Program-made: the position numbers and the translations under genes
NCBI RefSeq assembly: GCF_003254395.2
Contig: NC_037642.1
Location: forward strand, 13,039,236 to 13,103,235
Origin: Apis mellifera
Taxonomy: Eukaryota; Arthropoda; Insecta; Hymenoptera; Apidae
Direction: 5' to 3'
Length of the DNA: 64,000 bases
The notes under the pieces: generated by a model
The model's database searches: none
Told to the model about the DNA's origin: nothing
Seen by the model: the letters and a program-made list of their open reading frames with translations, nothing else
Shown here: positions 12,675 to 24,964 of the stretch, piece after piece
How the letters are laid out: the number at the start of each line of letters is the position of its first letter
Position numbering within the stretch: position 1 is the stretch's first letter

Positions 12675-15600
12675 CCCTTAACGCGTCCGCCGTTGTAGCC
12701 AAAAGGCCTTGCAAACTTCTGCTGTGATGATGGATCAAGTCGTGGAAATCTGCCCTGGCTTGATGTCTTAACTGTTCTTCGGTGTCCCGGTCGCAGCACA
12801 TGCCGTTACAAGTTGCTGGAATAAAAATTGATACTTACTACTTTAATGTGCTTAAAAAAGTTTGAAATATATATAATCGCAAAATTAATACATTATACTA
12901 AAAATTTGTCTAAAAACAAAAAAAAAAAAGAAAATTCTTCTCATCGAGACGAATATTACGGAGAAACGGTGTAATCGCAAAATTAATATAATAGAATAAA
13001 ATGTAATACGAATTTAAAATTATATTATTAATAATAAACTCTTTCTCTTTCTCAGCGATAAATTAATTACGCAAAATATTACGTAATACGTAAGTAATGA
13101 TAATTATGTACAATTACGTATATACGTAAGTAATGATAAATTTTTCTAAAAGGAAGAGAAATAAAACTAAATTCTTCTCATCGAGACGAATATAGGGAGT
13201 ACGTAACGGTGTAATCGCAAAATTAATATAATAGAATAAAATGTAATACGAATTTAAAATTATATTATTAATAATAAACTCTTTCTCTTTTTCAGCGATA
13301 AATTAATTACGCAAAATATTATACGTAAGTAATGATAAATTTTTCTAAAAGGAGGAGAAATAAAACTAAATTCTTCTCATCGAGACGAATATAGGGAGTA
13401 CGTAACGGTGTAATCGCAAAATTAATATAATACAATACGAATTTAAAATTATATTATTAATAATAAACTCTTTCTCTTTCTCAGCGATAAATTAATTACG
13501 CAAAATATTATACGTAAGTAATGATAAATTTTTCTAAAAGGAGGAGAAATAAAACTAAATTCTCCTCATAGGGAGTACGCAGCGGAGAAACGGTGAAGAA
13601 CGATAATCGTTGCACGTTTCTTTCCATTGGCCAATTCGCCGTGACGCGAAAACAGTGTGAGAAGGACATTTTGCGGCCCGCCACCTCTCGTGCAATTACG
13701 GAACGAACGAGGAATCGGTCCGATAAAATACGATGGACTGGCGTATACGTCGCAAGGGTCGTGAACGGACAAATAGAACGAGGCTAACGGGATCCTCGAG
13801 AGGTCCTGGCTGGTCGTTTCGATACCTCCTTTCGGCCTCGTTCTATATTTTTCATCCATCCTCCGCAACGTTCCACCGATTCGCTTTACGATAAACGACG
13901 GTACAATGCGCCCCATTTTCGCCAATTCCTCCCTGCATGTAATTTCGTCAATGATCACTTCTTTCGAAGCGAAGAAGTTAGTTCTATTTTCGATTCTGGA
14001 TATATGTCGTTATCAGAAACCTTGCGCTTTCGTATTATAAGAAGAACTCGTAGTAAAGAGCTTTATCTCGCTTTGATTAATCTTGAGATTGATAAGAATA
14101 TTTATATTTCGTGAAATGTTTAATAAGATATTGGATTGATTAAAAATTGTTTATCGAGATGTGAATGAAAGTCTCTTTTTTCTCTTTTTCAAAAACGTTT
14201 AAAAAACAAGATAACAATGCTAAGGGTGTCGTAATTTAATTACAAATTTAATTACTTTTAATTACGAAACAAAACTAATCTAATATTATAATTTTAATCA
14301 AATAACGAACTTGATCACGTACAAAGCGAAGTCTCGTTAAATTTTGCAAATATAAATGTTGATAAGGAATGTACAAGTTTAGACAATAAAAATGCTTTAG
14401 CTGTGAAACGACGCGTAGCGTAACATCGTGATACGCATGCATGCACCTATCGTTACGATATTCGCAAGGACGAGCGCCAGACGGTTCTCTCAATTTAATT
14501 TCATTTAGGGCCACTTAAACGGTCGCGGTGCAACAACCGCCGAAATGCCACAAGACGACCGCGCACAACGTTCACGAAATTAAAAGACCAGATTGTAACC
14601 CTCCAAATCGTTTTTCTTCGAGCTATTAAATTCTAACTGTTTGCCGGGAACCAGAGTCTTCTCTATCTTTTCATTCTTCGGTATCTTCAATATAAATAAT
14701 TGTAAGAAAAATAAACCTTTCATTTTTTACCATACGATGTCGAATAATTATTCGAAAAAAAAAATTACCAATCGTAAAAATTTCATTTCATTAACAATTT
14801 TTCAAATGTTTATTTAAAATTTACAATTAATGATATTATATCTTGTAATGGTATATGACAGCGATATACGAGAGATGGATCGAAATATTTTGACGGAGCG
14901 TGAAACGCATTCGAAACGAGCGTTACTTATCTCTGCTGATCGAATCATTCGCGAGCTGAAAACTATAAACTAATGTGCGCATGCTCGAAAGATATCTAAC
15001 CTCTGGCCGAGAAGCGTGGAACAATAGAAGGACGATGAATCGTGAAAAATCGTGGGAAATTTTTTTTCCCCTATACCTGTTCGTTCCTGCCACCTGGTGC
15101 CACCTAGGTATATTTCTAGTGACGAATATAAAAGAAAAAGAAAAGAAAAGAAAAGAAAAGAAAAAAAGGAATGGATATTCAGGAACGAAAAACGAAGACG
15201 TTTGATTTCTCTGCGAGCAAGGAGAAAAAAGTTATATGTTTATTCTTCTAAAAATAACGCGATTAGAAATAAGCGCGACAAATTGAACACGTAGTGAAAA
15301 TACGGATTTATCGAGTCGAGTATTTTCGCAATAATTCGCGATATTGATACAATGTTGCAAAGTCTATTTCAATTGCACAAAGACGATTTTTATTTATATC
15401 GAAAAATTATTATAAAGAATCAAGTATTATAATTTTAAAATTTTCCTCTTTTTATTCGTCAATTCGATGCAAATTGTCGAGCGCGTTCTTTCTTCCTTTT
15501 TTCCTATTCGCAGGTGAAAATAAAAATATTGCGAAATATTCTCGCGATTCTACTCGTTTCTTCCTCTGAATTTCAACGAACGTGGTAATGAATTTCAGCA

Positions 15601-17806
15601 ACGCGAAACACATATACAACTCGTGTCACAACACTCGTTGTTGTTTGCATTGGCGAATTAATACGAAAAAAGAACGATTAATGCGAGATAAAAAGAAGAT
15701 TATCATAAGCGAAGCTAAAAAATACCCGTTAATTTGTCGTTTTCACCGAAGTATTCAAAGTTCTTCTTCTCGTATTTGTTTCCTTTAATGATCAATCTTT
15801 CCCGCCATTAAATTTCACCGTTCGCAAAAGCATAAAAATCATACACTTCAAAAAAAAAACACCCAATAAAAATTCCATTCTATTCGAAATTCTTCACTTG
15901 GTAAAATCTAGGGAATTTTTAATATTCGATAAAAACAGGTGCTAGTTTCTCGTAAAAAAAAAAAGAAATACCGCGAAACACGTTTCGCAACCCGTATCCC
16001 ATGCTCACACACACTTATTTCACCCTGTTTAATTATTTCAAAATTATCTTCTAATTTATAACCTATAACGCGTATAGAGATAATATTAAGTCGGGCGAAG
16101 GAAATAACTAGTTTTAGTTCAAACGGGAAAAGGGAAAAATATCTATGATATTCGCTAACCTGTTACCAAGTAGAAGAGGACGTATATACATTTACCAGTT
16201 TCACTGGGGCACCGACTATACTTGGGACGGACCACACTGTACGTACGCGCTATACATCGGTTCTGTTAATGTCGCGCGGGAGCAAGAATCCTTGTACCTG
16301 TGCGACGAGTTCCATCTTGAATCGTTCGAAATGGCGGAAGCGCCACGAATAGTATAGAGATAGAAAAGGACGAAAAAAAGGGTATAAAAGGAACCAAGAA
16401 TACACTCTCGAACGGTTTACGATGCGTTGTCGGGGTGTGGCGCTACCAAAAGGTTTCGTTCTCTCAAAATCGTATGGCAATTTTTTTTTTTTTTTAAATA
16501 AAATATAAAATAATCTTCCAATTATCCAATTTTTTTTTTTCAAACAGGAAACGCTTTTATCATAAACCTAACCTCTCTCTCGTATTTTTATTAATCTGTT
16601 TCTAAATTTTAAAAAGATTTTTAATAGGTGAATTTGATAATGAAATAAATTTTTAATATCTTGTTTAAAAAAATTAATCCGAATAATTAATTTAAAATAA
16701 ATTATAATAATAATAAATAATTAATAAAATAAAATAATAAAATAAAATAAATTAATAATAAAATAATAAAATAAATTATAATAAATAATAAATTAATAAT
16801 AAGAAGAAATATTGTTATTGGTTTCTTTTCTATTGTTATATTTTATATTTAAATTGTTCGAAGAAAACGTTGAAGCGAGAAAATTGGCCTGCCTCCTGTC
16901 TTTCGATATTTTCCCCTTTCGCAAGCCATCGGTGAAACCTAATATTTGCGTTAAACGTACACATACTTGACGCCTTCTTCTAAAAAGGAAAAACACGAAA
17001 CAGCACTTGTCAAATTGGTCGATACTATCCTCCAAAGTTTATTATTTCGCTCACCGAGATGTAAACAACGCGCATCAATTTCATGTCAATAAGCAGAGGT
17101 CGGCTGCAAAAGTGTTAAAAGTTATCTTTACTTTTCCATCCCTATACGAGCGCTCCCAGAGAAGGAGAGGAATAAAAAAAACGATAAAAATATTATATTG
17201 ACAAAGATAAAATTGTCGATGAAATCGCAAAAAAATTCGCTTCAATTACACGCCTCGAACGATTTAAAACGGAAGAAATATTCATCGAAGCAAATGCCCG
17301 ATTATCCCGATCGATATTCGAATACGCGGTTTTCCATAACGCACAAATTGTATAAATTTATAACGAGAATAAATCTTTTCCGAATAACGAGATGTAAATA
17401 ATTTTCTAAGATTATTCTTCATTCTTATAACGCATATAAATTTCAACGTGTTTCGTTAAAAAAAAAAAAAAATCACGCATTCATAGAATTATATGTACAG
17501 ATAAGAAATTGTGTGCATTGTATCGTCGCAACCGAGTTAACCGCCAAAAACAGTGGATGAAGCGATCCCGTGACGCTAATGTTCTTAATTTAAACCGATA
17601 AATCGCTTATCGGTTTAAATTAAGAATATTAGCGTCATGGCGCTCGAATCGGCCGCGCCGATTATATCTCTCCATTTTCTCCGTTAGGTGTGATGTACGG
17701 CACTTGACGCAGGGAAGTGCATAAAACCGGAAGCTATATCAGCGACCCTTCGGCCTCGATTCGACAAGTGGTTACAATCGTGTAAAGTGGGTTAGAATAC
17801 GATAGT

Positions 17807-17894
<88 letters not shown>

Positions 17895-19379
17895 AGGAGG
17901 AGGAGGAGTAATTCAGCCCTCCGGACGAAGAACGTAGCACAACGTATCGGCACGCGATTGTTTTTCCGGATAATTTAAGTATTTATGTATACGAATGCGA
18001 ATGTAAATCCGTCCGTCTTTATCTAACGCCGATTTAACAATTAATATCCACTTCCGCACCGTTCGAGAATATTTGGGAGAATCTAGATGAATAAACGAGA
18101 TCTTTAACCATCTGGCCACATATTGCGGTATCGGTTTGGTTTACCTTGAACACGTCACACGTGTGATTGCGGATTTTGTGTCAATTATATCCGAAAATGT
18201 CAGCTACACGTTTTCTAACTTGATCGAAATTTAGTAGAGATAAGTAAGCATATTCTATATTTTCACGATCAAATTCATTTTAGGAAGGATTTAATATTAA
18301 GAATGTCACGAGAAGCAAAAAATATGAGACAAATGAAATTCTGTTTTATTTTTTCTATTTTTCTCGAAAATTATTTATTAATTTGTAAGTAATACGATCA
18401 ACTAATAATAACTTAAACAATATAATATAATATGATTATTTAATGATACGACGTTGAATGATTTTATAATATATAAAAATTTTCTATTAACGATTAAATA
18501 ATTTCTTAAATATGGAAACGAATTGAAAGTTGTAATAAATTTTATAACATTGAAACGTATTTAAAATTTATTTATGCTTAAAGGAATGCAATCAATGGTT
18601 TTTTGAATAACCTAAATATCGGCATAACTTTTAAAGGAAATTGCAAATAAGCGCGCGAAAAGTTTCTCTATAAACGGACATCATTTATCAGGTTGTGTCG
18701 GTAAGAAGCATACCATAAAAGATACCTATGATGTAAGATTTATCGCTCTCACGACAATTGAAACAGGTTTTTACAAGAAGTACTCAAGTGTTATTTGATG
18801 TAATAACATTAAGTGTCATTTAATGTAACGACTTTTCGAGGACTACTAAATAAAACTTCGTAATTAGAGTCAACCGACTATAATCAAGTCTTTTAGATCA
18901 TTTCCTCCAACGAATTGCAGAGTACCTGCTATGCCAAGTTTCACTCATTTGCGAAATTCTCGACTAATAGAAATTATAGAAATATGACTTATAAGTTGAA
19001 CAAGATTGGTTCAAAATGAGAATAGTTTTCCGAATTCGATTTTTTTAATTCGACTCGATATTAAAATATAAATTACAAACATGATTGATATAAGCAAATT
19101 ATCGAAAAATTATTATTAAAATAATCAATCAATTTATCACTTACTTTTTGCGATGTCTTCTGCTGTAGCTTGCTTCCTATCAACCAAGATCGTGATATTC
19201 TTGCTCTCGAAAAACGGCTTAACACGTTCACAATCAACGGACACGAAATCGCTATCATTTTTCGGATGTTCGGCAAAACGTGGCGATCGAGATGACACGA
19301 GATCGGTACAACCGCATAATAATATCACGATCGATACAGGTGCCAGAATCGCACGACGATACCTCTGAATTATTTTCAT
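12675..19379 (-). CDS. dally: Glypican, dally-like; first two coding exons (5' partial gene)
   Basis: Glypicans are GPI-anchored heparan sulfate proteoglycan cores that shape Wnt, BMP and Hedgehog gradients. Exon 1 (19145-19379) starts at ATG 19379 in a CAAAATG context. It encodes a basic N-terminus, a hydrophobic signal-peptide core (ILAPVSIVILLCG) and a Cys followed by VKPFFESKN. It ends at a GTAAGT donor in phase 1. Exon 2 (12675-12815) follows a TTTTTATTCCAG acceptor, restores the frame, and encodes CNGMCCDRDTEEQ and then HHSRSLQGLLATTADALR. This CC..D/E-x-EE..SRSLQ.LL pattern is the glypican N-terminal signature. Exon 2 ends in phase 1 at GTAAGT. About 125 residues are visible; the remaining exons must lie left of base 1. 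Intron 1 is about 6.3 kb and intron 2 exceeds 12.6 kb. An in-frame ATG at 19544 could extend the N-terminus, but I take it as 5' UTR. Glypican is firm; dally rather than dlp is my judgement from the exon 2 wording. Confidence 0.75.
12934..13600. repeat. Tandem array of about 190-237 bp, three full copies plus a partial
   Basis: The landmark ATTCTTCTCATCGAGACGAA recurs at 12934, 13171 and 13370, with a shortened form at 13559. Each full unit ends in a pyrimidine run, CAG, a short AT-rich block and TACGTAAGTAATGATAA. The array lies in glypican intron 1, close to exon 2. Confidence 0.92.
17571..17637. repeat. Near-perfect inverted repeat (31-bp stem, 5-base loop)
   Basis: The left arm (17571-17601) and right arm (17607-17637) are complementary at all positions except one, which would be a G-U pair in RNA. 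The loop is ATCGC. The arms start TGACGCTAAT and contain CTTAATTTAAACCGATAA. Three further weak pairs extend the stem outward. It could be a folded hairpin in the glypican pre-mRNA or a relic of a palindromic element. No miRNA-like bulges are present. Confidence 0.92.
17811..17889. repeat. (GA)n microsatellite, about 39 units
   Basis: A pure AG run followed by a short GAG/GAA-rich segment in glypican intron 1. Confidence 0.95.
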
Positions 19380-20100
19380 TTTGGCAAAATGGCCAAATCG
19401 GCGAGATGAATCGGTAAAGAAAAGCAAAAGCGAAAGAAAGAGAAACCGGGAGCGGAAACTGTGCGAAAAAGATTGGTGGTAAGTTCCGTAAATCGTGCTC
19501 TGAAGCGCAAGAAGAACAGAGAGAAAGAGACGCAGCACGAGCAACGAGACGATTCAATTCCTCTTTCTCCTCCTTCGTTGTCGCGTATTCGGTACGATCG
19601 TTCGAAGAGTCATCAACCGCGGGACTAGACGCGGCTTCCTTCCCCTTTCCTCTTCGTTCTTCGAATCGGCCGCGCTGTCAAACGGCACAGCAACAACCAC
19701 GGGTGTTACTGCAAGATCTCGAGAAGCGCGAGACGTGCATTTGGCGTGATCGCGATGGACGGACAGACGAGACGATGGCTATAGTAATCACGACATGCAC
19801 TGTCGAGACCGCGCAACACCGTGTTATGACCCGCACACATGCACACGCGACCACTCCGGGTACACCACAATAATAAGCACACACATGCACGCACGTTTAA
19901 CCGCACGCAAGCATGCATGCATGCACAACACGACACGCGTTCCACGAGTAGCTCGATGCGACTGAAGTGCCGAGAGCGGCACCGCGTATTCACAATTCGA
20001 CCGACTGACACTCTCCCACTACGCTCGTTCCGATTCGTCGCTACCCTATACCTTCTCCCACCTAACTTTCAAACCACTCCGAACTAGTTGCCTACCTAGT
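19380..20100 (-). promoter_or_regulatory. Probable glypican 5' UTR and promoter region
   Basis: CpG-rich sequence directly upstream of the glypican start codon, between it and the 3' end of MCM7 on the same strand. The GC and CpG content drops at about 20100. No clear TATA box is visible and the transcription start cannot be placed. Confidence 0.4.
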
Positions 20101-20410
20101 AGATATATACTTGCTTACTTACCTACCCAAATGATATTTTTGATGCTTTCCGAAGACGTTGCGTGTCGCCACCAGCTATTATCTTTTTTGGCGTTAATTC
20201 CATTGTAACTTGAAACAAAATTATCAATGTACAAAAAAATACACAACTAAGTTAAATTTACGTATATCAATGTATACCGTATTATAATAAAGAAAATATA
20301 TAATTTATTTATAATAATAAGTCAAAATATAGAAAAATACTTTCGAAATTACATATCAAAGTATAAAAAATAATGCATTTAATACATTAAATTAACGAGA
20401 AACGAAATAT

Positions 20411-21659
20411 TTAGATAAAAGTAATTTGCGTTCTTGTCTGATTCACTTGCCACACATTCAATGCCTCGTATTCTTCGATACAATCGTTAATTTCATCGGG
20501 TTTAAATCCTTTATTAGTACATCGTTCTAATATATCTGATACTTTAACAGTTTTCTTATCACCCGCTAATTCTCTAATAAGATGAAAGATTCGATTTATT
20601 GGATTCTGTTGGACATTTGTTAGTAACCTTTCGGAATAATTGATAGAATGCTTAGACATCTCTATTAATCTATTCGCCTCGATGATATCCGCTTTTTCGA
20701 CGATATCTGATAATCTTAAACGTGCCAATGCAGTCGATAAACGTAATAATGCTAGTAAATTACGCGCAGATGTAAAAGTTTTGTCTTCACCATTGCGAGC
20801 TGCTCTTCTCATTTCTACATAAGACTCTGAAAATAATCATTGTATGAAAATATAATTATACACGTAGAAAAAAATATTATATATAAAAAGAAAAAAAAAT
20901 AAATAAAATCAGAAAAAATTGATGAAATTCTTACCAACTATGTAATCGGTCAACTCTTCTGGAATAACGGGCTGTTTTGTTTTACATAAAGTAATATATC
21001 TCCTCATTAAATTCATATCCAAAGCTTGCGATTGCATCGGTGGTTGTATACAATGTTGATGAACATAAGTTATATGTTGAGCCATTCTGTAAAAATATAT
21101 TAATAAAATTATTATAATTATAATTGTGTAAAATTTGTATAAATACTAACTTTAAGTCATTATTACGATCTGCTCGATCCTGAATTAACCACAGTAAATC
21201 AAATCGTGATAATAAAGCAGCAGGTAACTGAATATTCTGTTCAATTGTTCTTTTAGGATTGTATCTACCATAAGCAGGATTTGCTGCAGCTAATATCGAA
21301 ACTCTTGCATTCAAACGAGTTGTAATGCCTGCTTTGGCAATTGATATAGTTTGTTGCTCCATCACTTCGTGAATAGCAGTTCGATCGGCATCTGCCATCT
21401 TATCAAATTCATCGATACAACAAACACCTTGATCGGATAATACTAAAGCGCCTCCTTCGAGCATCATTTGACCAGTTAAAGGATCTTTCATAACCGAAGC
21501 AGTTAAACCTACTCCGGAAGATCCTCTTCCTGTCGTATATTGAGAACGAGGTGCCAATCTCGTTATAAATGAAAGTAATTGAGATTTAGCAACTCCAGGA
21601 TCACCCATTAAACAAATATTAATATTACCTGCAAATAATAAATATAGTGAATAATAAAG

Positions 21660-21699
<40 letters not shown>

Positions 21700-23922
21700 T
21701 ATAAATAATATTCATGAATATATAAAACAAACCTCTAATTTTAATATCATCTTTGTGTTTATCTGTACCACCAACTAAGAGTAACAAGAGCGCTTTTTTA
21801 ACATCTTCAAGTCCATAAATTTCTGGAGCAATAGAACGAGCTAGTTTACCATAAAAATCATCCTCCATAAATAAAGATAATTCCTCATCTTTTAATATCG
21901 TGTCTTTATCGTCAGAACTTTGAGAATTAATAAGACGAACAATCCTCTACAATATATATTTGATTATTTATATATTAAATATTAATAATGTATTATATTA
22001 ATTTATATTAAAATGATCAATTTCATACATGTGCATCTAAATATGTTTCATTCAAAAGAGCTGCACCCACTCGAGCATTAAAACCAGATTTTATAATAGG
22101 TAAGAAAATACCCGTAATAAGTACATGATCTCCAGGTAAACATTTTCTTGTTGTTTCACCTCTGCAATATATTGTCAATGCTCTTGGAATATGACCTACA
22201 GGAACTTGATCACTCTTAAAATTATTAAAATAATGTTATTATAAAAAAAAAGTTATTATTAAATAATAACATAAAAAATTTATATATATATATATATATA
22301 TAATGTTCTTGTACATACATGTTCTTGTATTTTTATTTCTTGAAATTTTACAAATTTTGATCCTCTTGTTTGCATATCTAATACACCACCAGATTTATTT
22401 ATACGACAATCATCACTGGGACATTCTCGTAATGGCATATATTTAAGAGATTGAACCTGAAAAATTTTAATTCGATTAAATTTTCAATCCATTGTGTATG
22501 AAAATATTCATTTCTTACTGGTTGGAATGTTTCAGCACCACATTGATCACATGTATATGTAGCAACAACAAGCAAAGGCATTACATCGCTACTTCTTGTT
22601 ACTATACCCCGCACTGTAATTAATTTTCCTATTTTATCAGCTTTTATATCTCTCACAGAATATGCTTTTGTTGTATCAAAATCTTTGAAATATACTTCAC
22701 TGGAATATTCATAAAATTTATTTGTATTATATATATAAATTTATATTTGCATAAGAAAACAAAAATTAAAATATTAAAATTACATACAAGCGTCTCATAA
22801 GTTCCGGAGCATATTTATTTCTTGGATCACGTTGTTCTCCAAGATGTCTATTACGACTCTCCATTAATAATCTATGTTCAATATATACATCCAGAGCATC
22901 TTTTGGAGGTATATGTCTTTCTTTAAAATCAGGTAGCATTTCTTGAATAAGCTAAATAAAAGTAAATGTAAATATCAATTATTTCAATCTATATAATAAA
23001 TAAAAATTTATTTTATTATATTTATAAAATATAATATATATTAAAAACATAAATATAACTATATATATATATATATGTATTAAAGATAAATATAAGATAA
23101 AATTAACACATTCATAGTCTATTGGAAAAAATCCAAAATTTTAATTAAAATTTGAATTCTTGAATTAAAAACTATTTATAAATTTTTATAAATTTATATA
23201 TCTTTGATTTAGAAAGAAAATTTTGTTTAAAATTTTTATATAAATAAATGAAGTATTATTTATATGCAATTGATAAAATAATACAATTATCAAGCATTAA
23301 TTTAATAAAATAAAGCATAATAAGAAATAACAAAAGTTATATTAATATGCTAATAATATGAAAAACATAATACCAGATTTTTGTAAATATTATTTAAAAT
23401 AATATAATAGTTTTTATCTTAATTTTTTTGTCTTCATAGCCATAAATGTACAATTATATTTGCTAAAATACAAATGAAATGATATTGGAATATATGAAAA
23501 AGAAATATATTTAACTATAAATATGTTAATATTTTTATATATTACATATAAATATAACTTACCTCCAAAAGTAAATTGACATATCTTCTAGTATTATTTA
23601 CAATACACATTGCTAATTCATCATCAAATTCATGTACATCATCTAATTCTATTATTAAATCTACTTGTTCACGATGAGCAATATTAGTGAGTTGTTTTCT
23701 GTATTTAAATGTTTTTTCATCAGTTACATCATCCATTATTACAAATTCCGTCAAAAAAGTTTTTAACTTTTCTATTAAAATAAATACAATTAAATAATTC
23801 ATTATATTAAACACATTAAAATTACAATTTAAATCTTAGTGGTTATATATAATGTCATTATGATTAAATATAATATACTTACCTCTATCTTTTGTATAAT
23901 CTCTTGATATTTTTGGTGGCAT
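20411..23922 (-). CDS. Mcm7: DNA replication licensing factor MCM7
   Basis: Subunit of the MCM2-7 hexamer that unwinds DNA at replication forks. Ten exons: 23883-23922, 23563-23771, 22788-22951, 22519-22699, 22319-22456, 22029-22214, 21733-21946, 21151-21628, 20935-21086, 20411-20826. All phases agree and give 725 residues, close to the 719 of human MCM7. The zinc-binding cysteines are C188, C191, C210 and C215. Walker A is GDPGVAKS (386-393), Walker B is CIDEFD (448-453) and the arginine finger motif is SRFD (518-521). The C-terminus LNVWQVNQTRTQITFI matches the family. The start MPPKISRDY at 23922 is followed by a 40-base first exon. MCM7 is divergent from bystin, with an inverted duplication between them. 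No frame break is seen; the gene looks intact. Confidence 0.97.
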
Positions 23923-24964
23923 TTTTTCAAATTTATTTTCACAAATATTTTCAAACGTAAATTTTATATAAACTTATTTTCTCATATACAATATTAACCA
24001 CATGTAATAATTCTTGAAGTAATCTTCCCGCCTAAATCGTGCCGGAAAGATTGCAAGCTATAATATCGGTAATTCGCTTTTCTATAATTCAAAAACATAG
24101 AATATTTCGATAAAAATATAATGCAAATAATACAACAAATTATATCTCACTTTGAAAATTTATAATTTATATTAAATAATAAATATAAACAATTGTAAAT
24201 TATATTTTTAATATTCCTAATAATAATTTTTAAACTTTATCTTTATAAGTTTCTATCTATATTTTCTATCTATTATATTCTATCTATATATTTTTACACA
24301 TTTACAATAGTAATAATTATTATTACTCATTATTATTTCTTATGTATATAAAAATTTATTTATTTTTATTTCAACATTAACATAACGAATATAAAATTGA
24401 TAATATAAATATTTAAATTAGACGCTATTATTGTATCATAATAACATTTAATTATTTGATTAAAAATATATTATTCAAATTTATTTAACGTAAATTTATA
24501 CATTGATATCTACATACTTTACTTACAAATCCTAGTGAAATTAAATACAGTAGATTCACAACTTGATTTTAATTCAATTTATTAAAAATTACTAGTTTCG
24601 TGTCTTTTTTCACAATTTCATTAAACATATTTAACAGGAATGAATTGTCATGGTAAATAATAAAAATAAAAGCATAGTAAAATACGATTTATTGCAATTA
24701 TAATAAACATTTTCTACTAATTCTTTTTCTTTTATTAGAATACAGTTATTGCGAGGCAATTGAAAGATTTTAAATATATATTTCGTATTTTTTTATTCAA
24801 TATTTTGACATTATAATAATATTATAATTAGCAACGTAATTATTGTTTACATTATTGCACATTTATTTCACATATACACACACACATCTTCGTTACTTAC
24901 TATATAAATATTCATAAATCAAGTATAACAAATTTGACTTCAAAAAAAATAAAAATTATACTAG
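23923..24964. other. MCM7 upstream region, AT-rich
   Basis: No gene is seen. The first 150 bases should contain the MCM7 5' UTR and promoter. From about 24770 rightward, weak similarity to the outer flank of the opposite inverted-repeat arm begins (shared AATGTCAAAATATTGAAT). Confidence 0.5.

Larger units (their letters stand above)
12816..19144 (-). other. Glypican intron 1
   Basis: Intron of about 6.3 kb between the two glypican coding exons, bounded by GTAAGT at 19144 and CAG at 12816. It contains the 12934-13600 array, the 17571-17637 hairpin, a (GA)n run at 17811-17889, a short GAAAA run near 15136 and an AATAA-rich stretch near 16690-16800. I see no further exon with both frame and splice sites. 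Confidence 0.65.

Noticed and set aside
11949..12801. Gly/Arg/Glu-rich plus-strand frame and Ser/Pro-rich minus-strand frame of more than 200 codons
   Set aside because: Both are driven by the GGGGA tract; only the glypican exon at 12675-12815 inside the minus frame is real.
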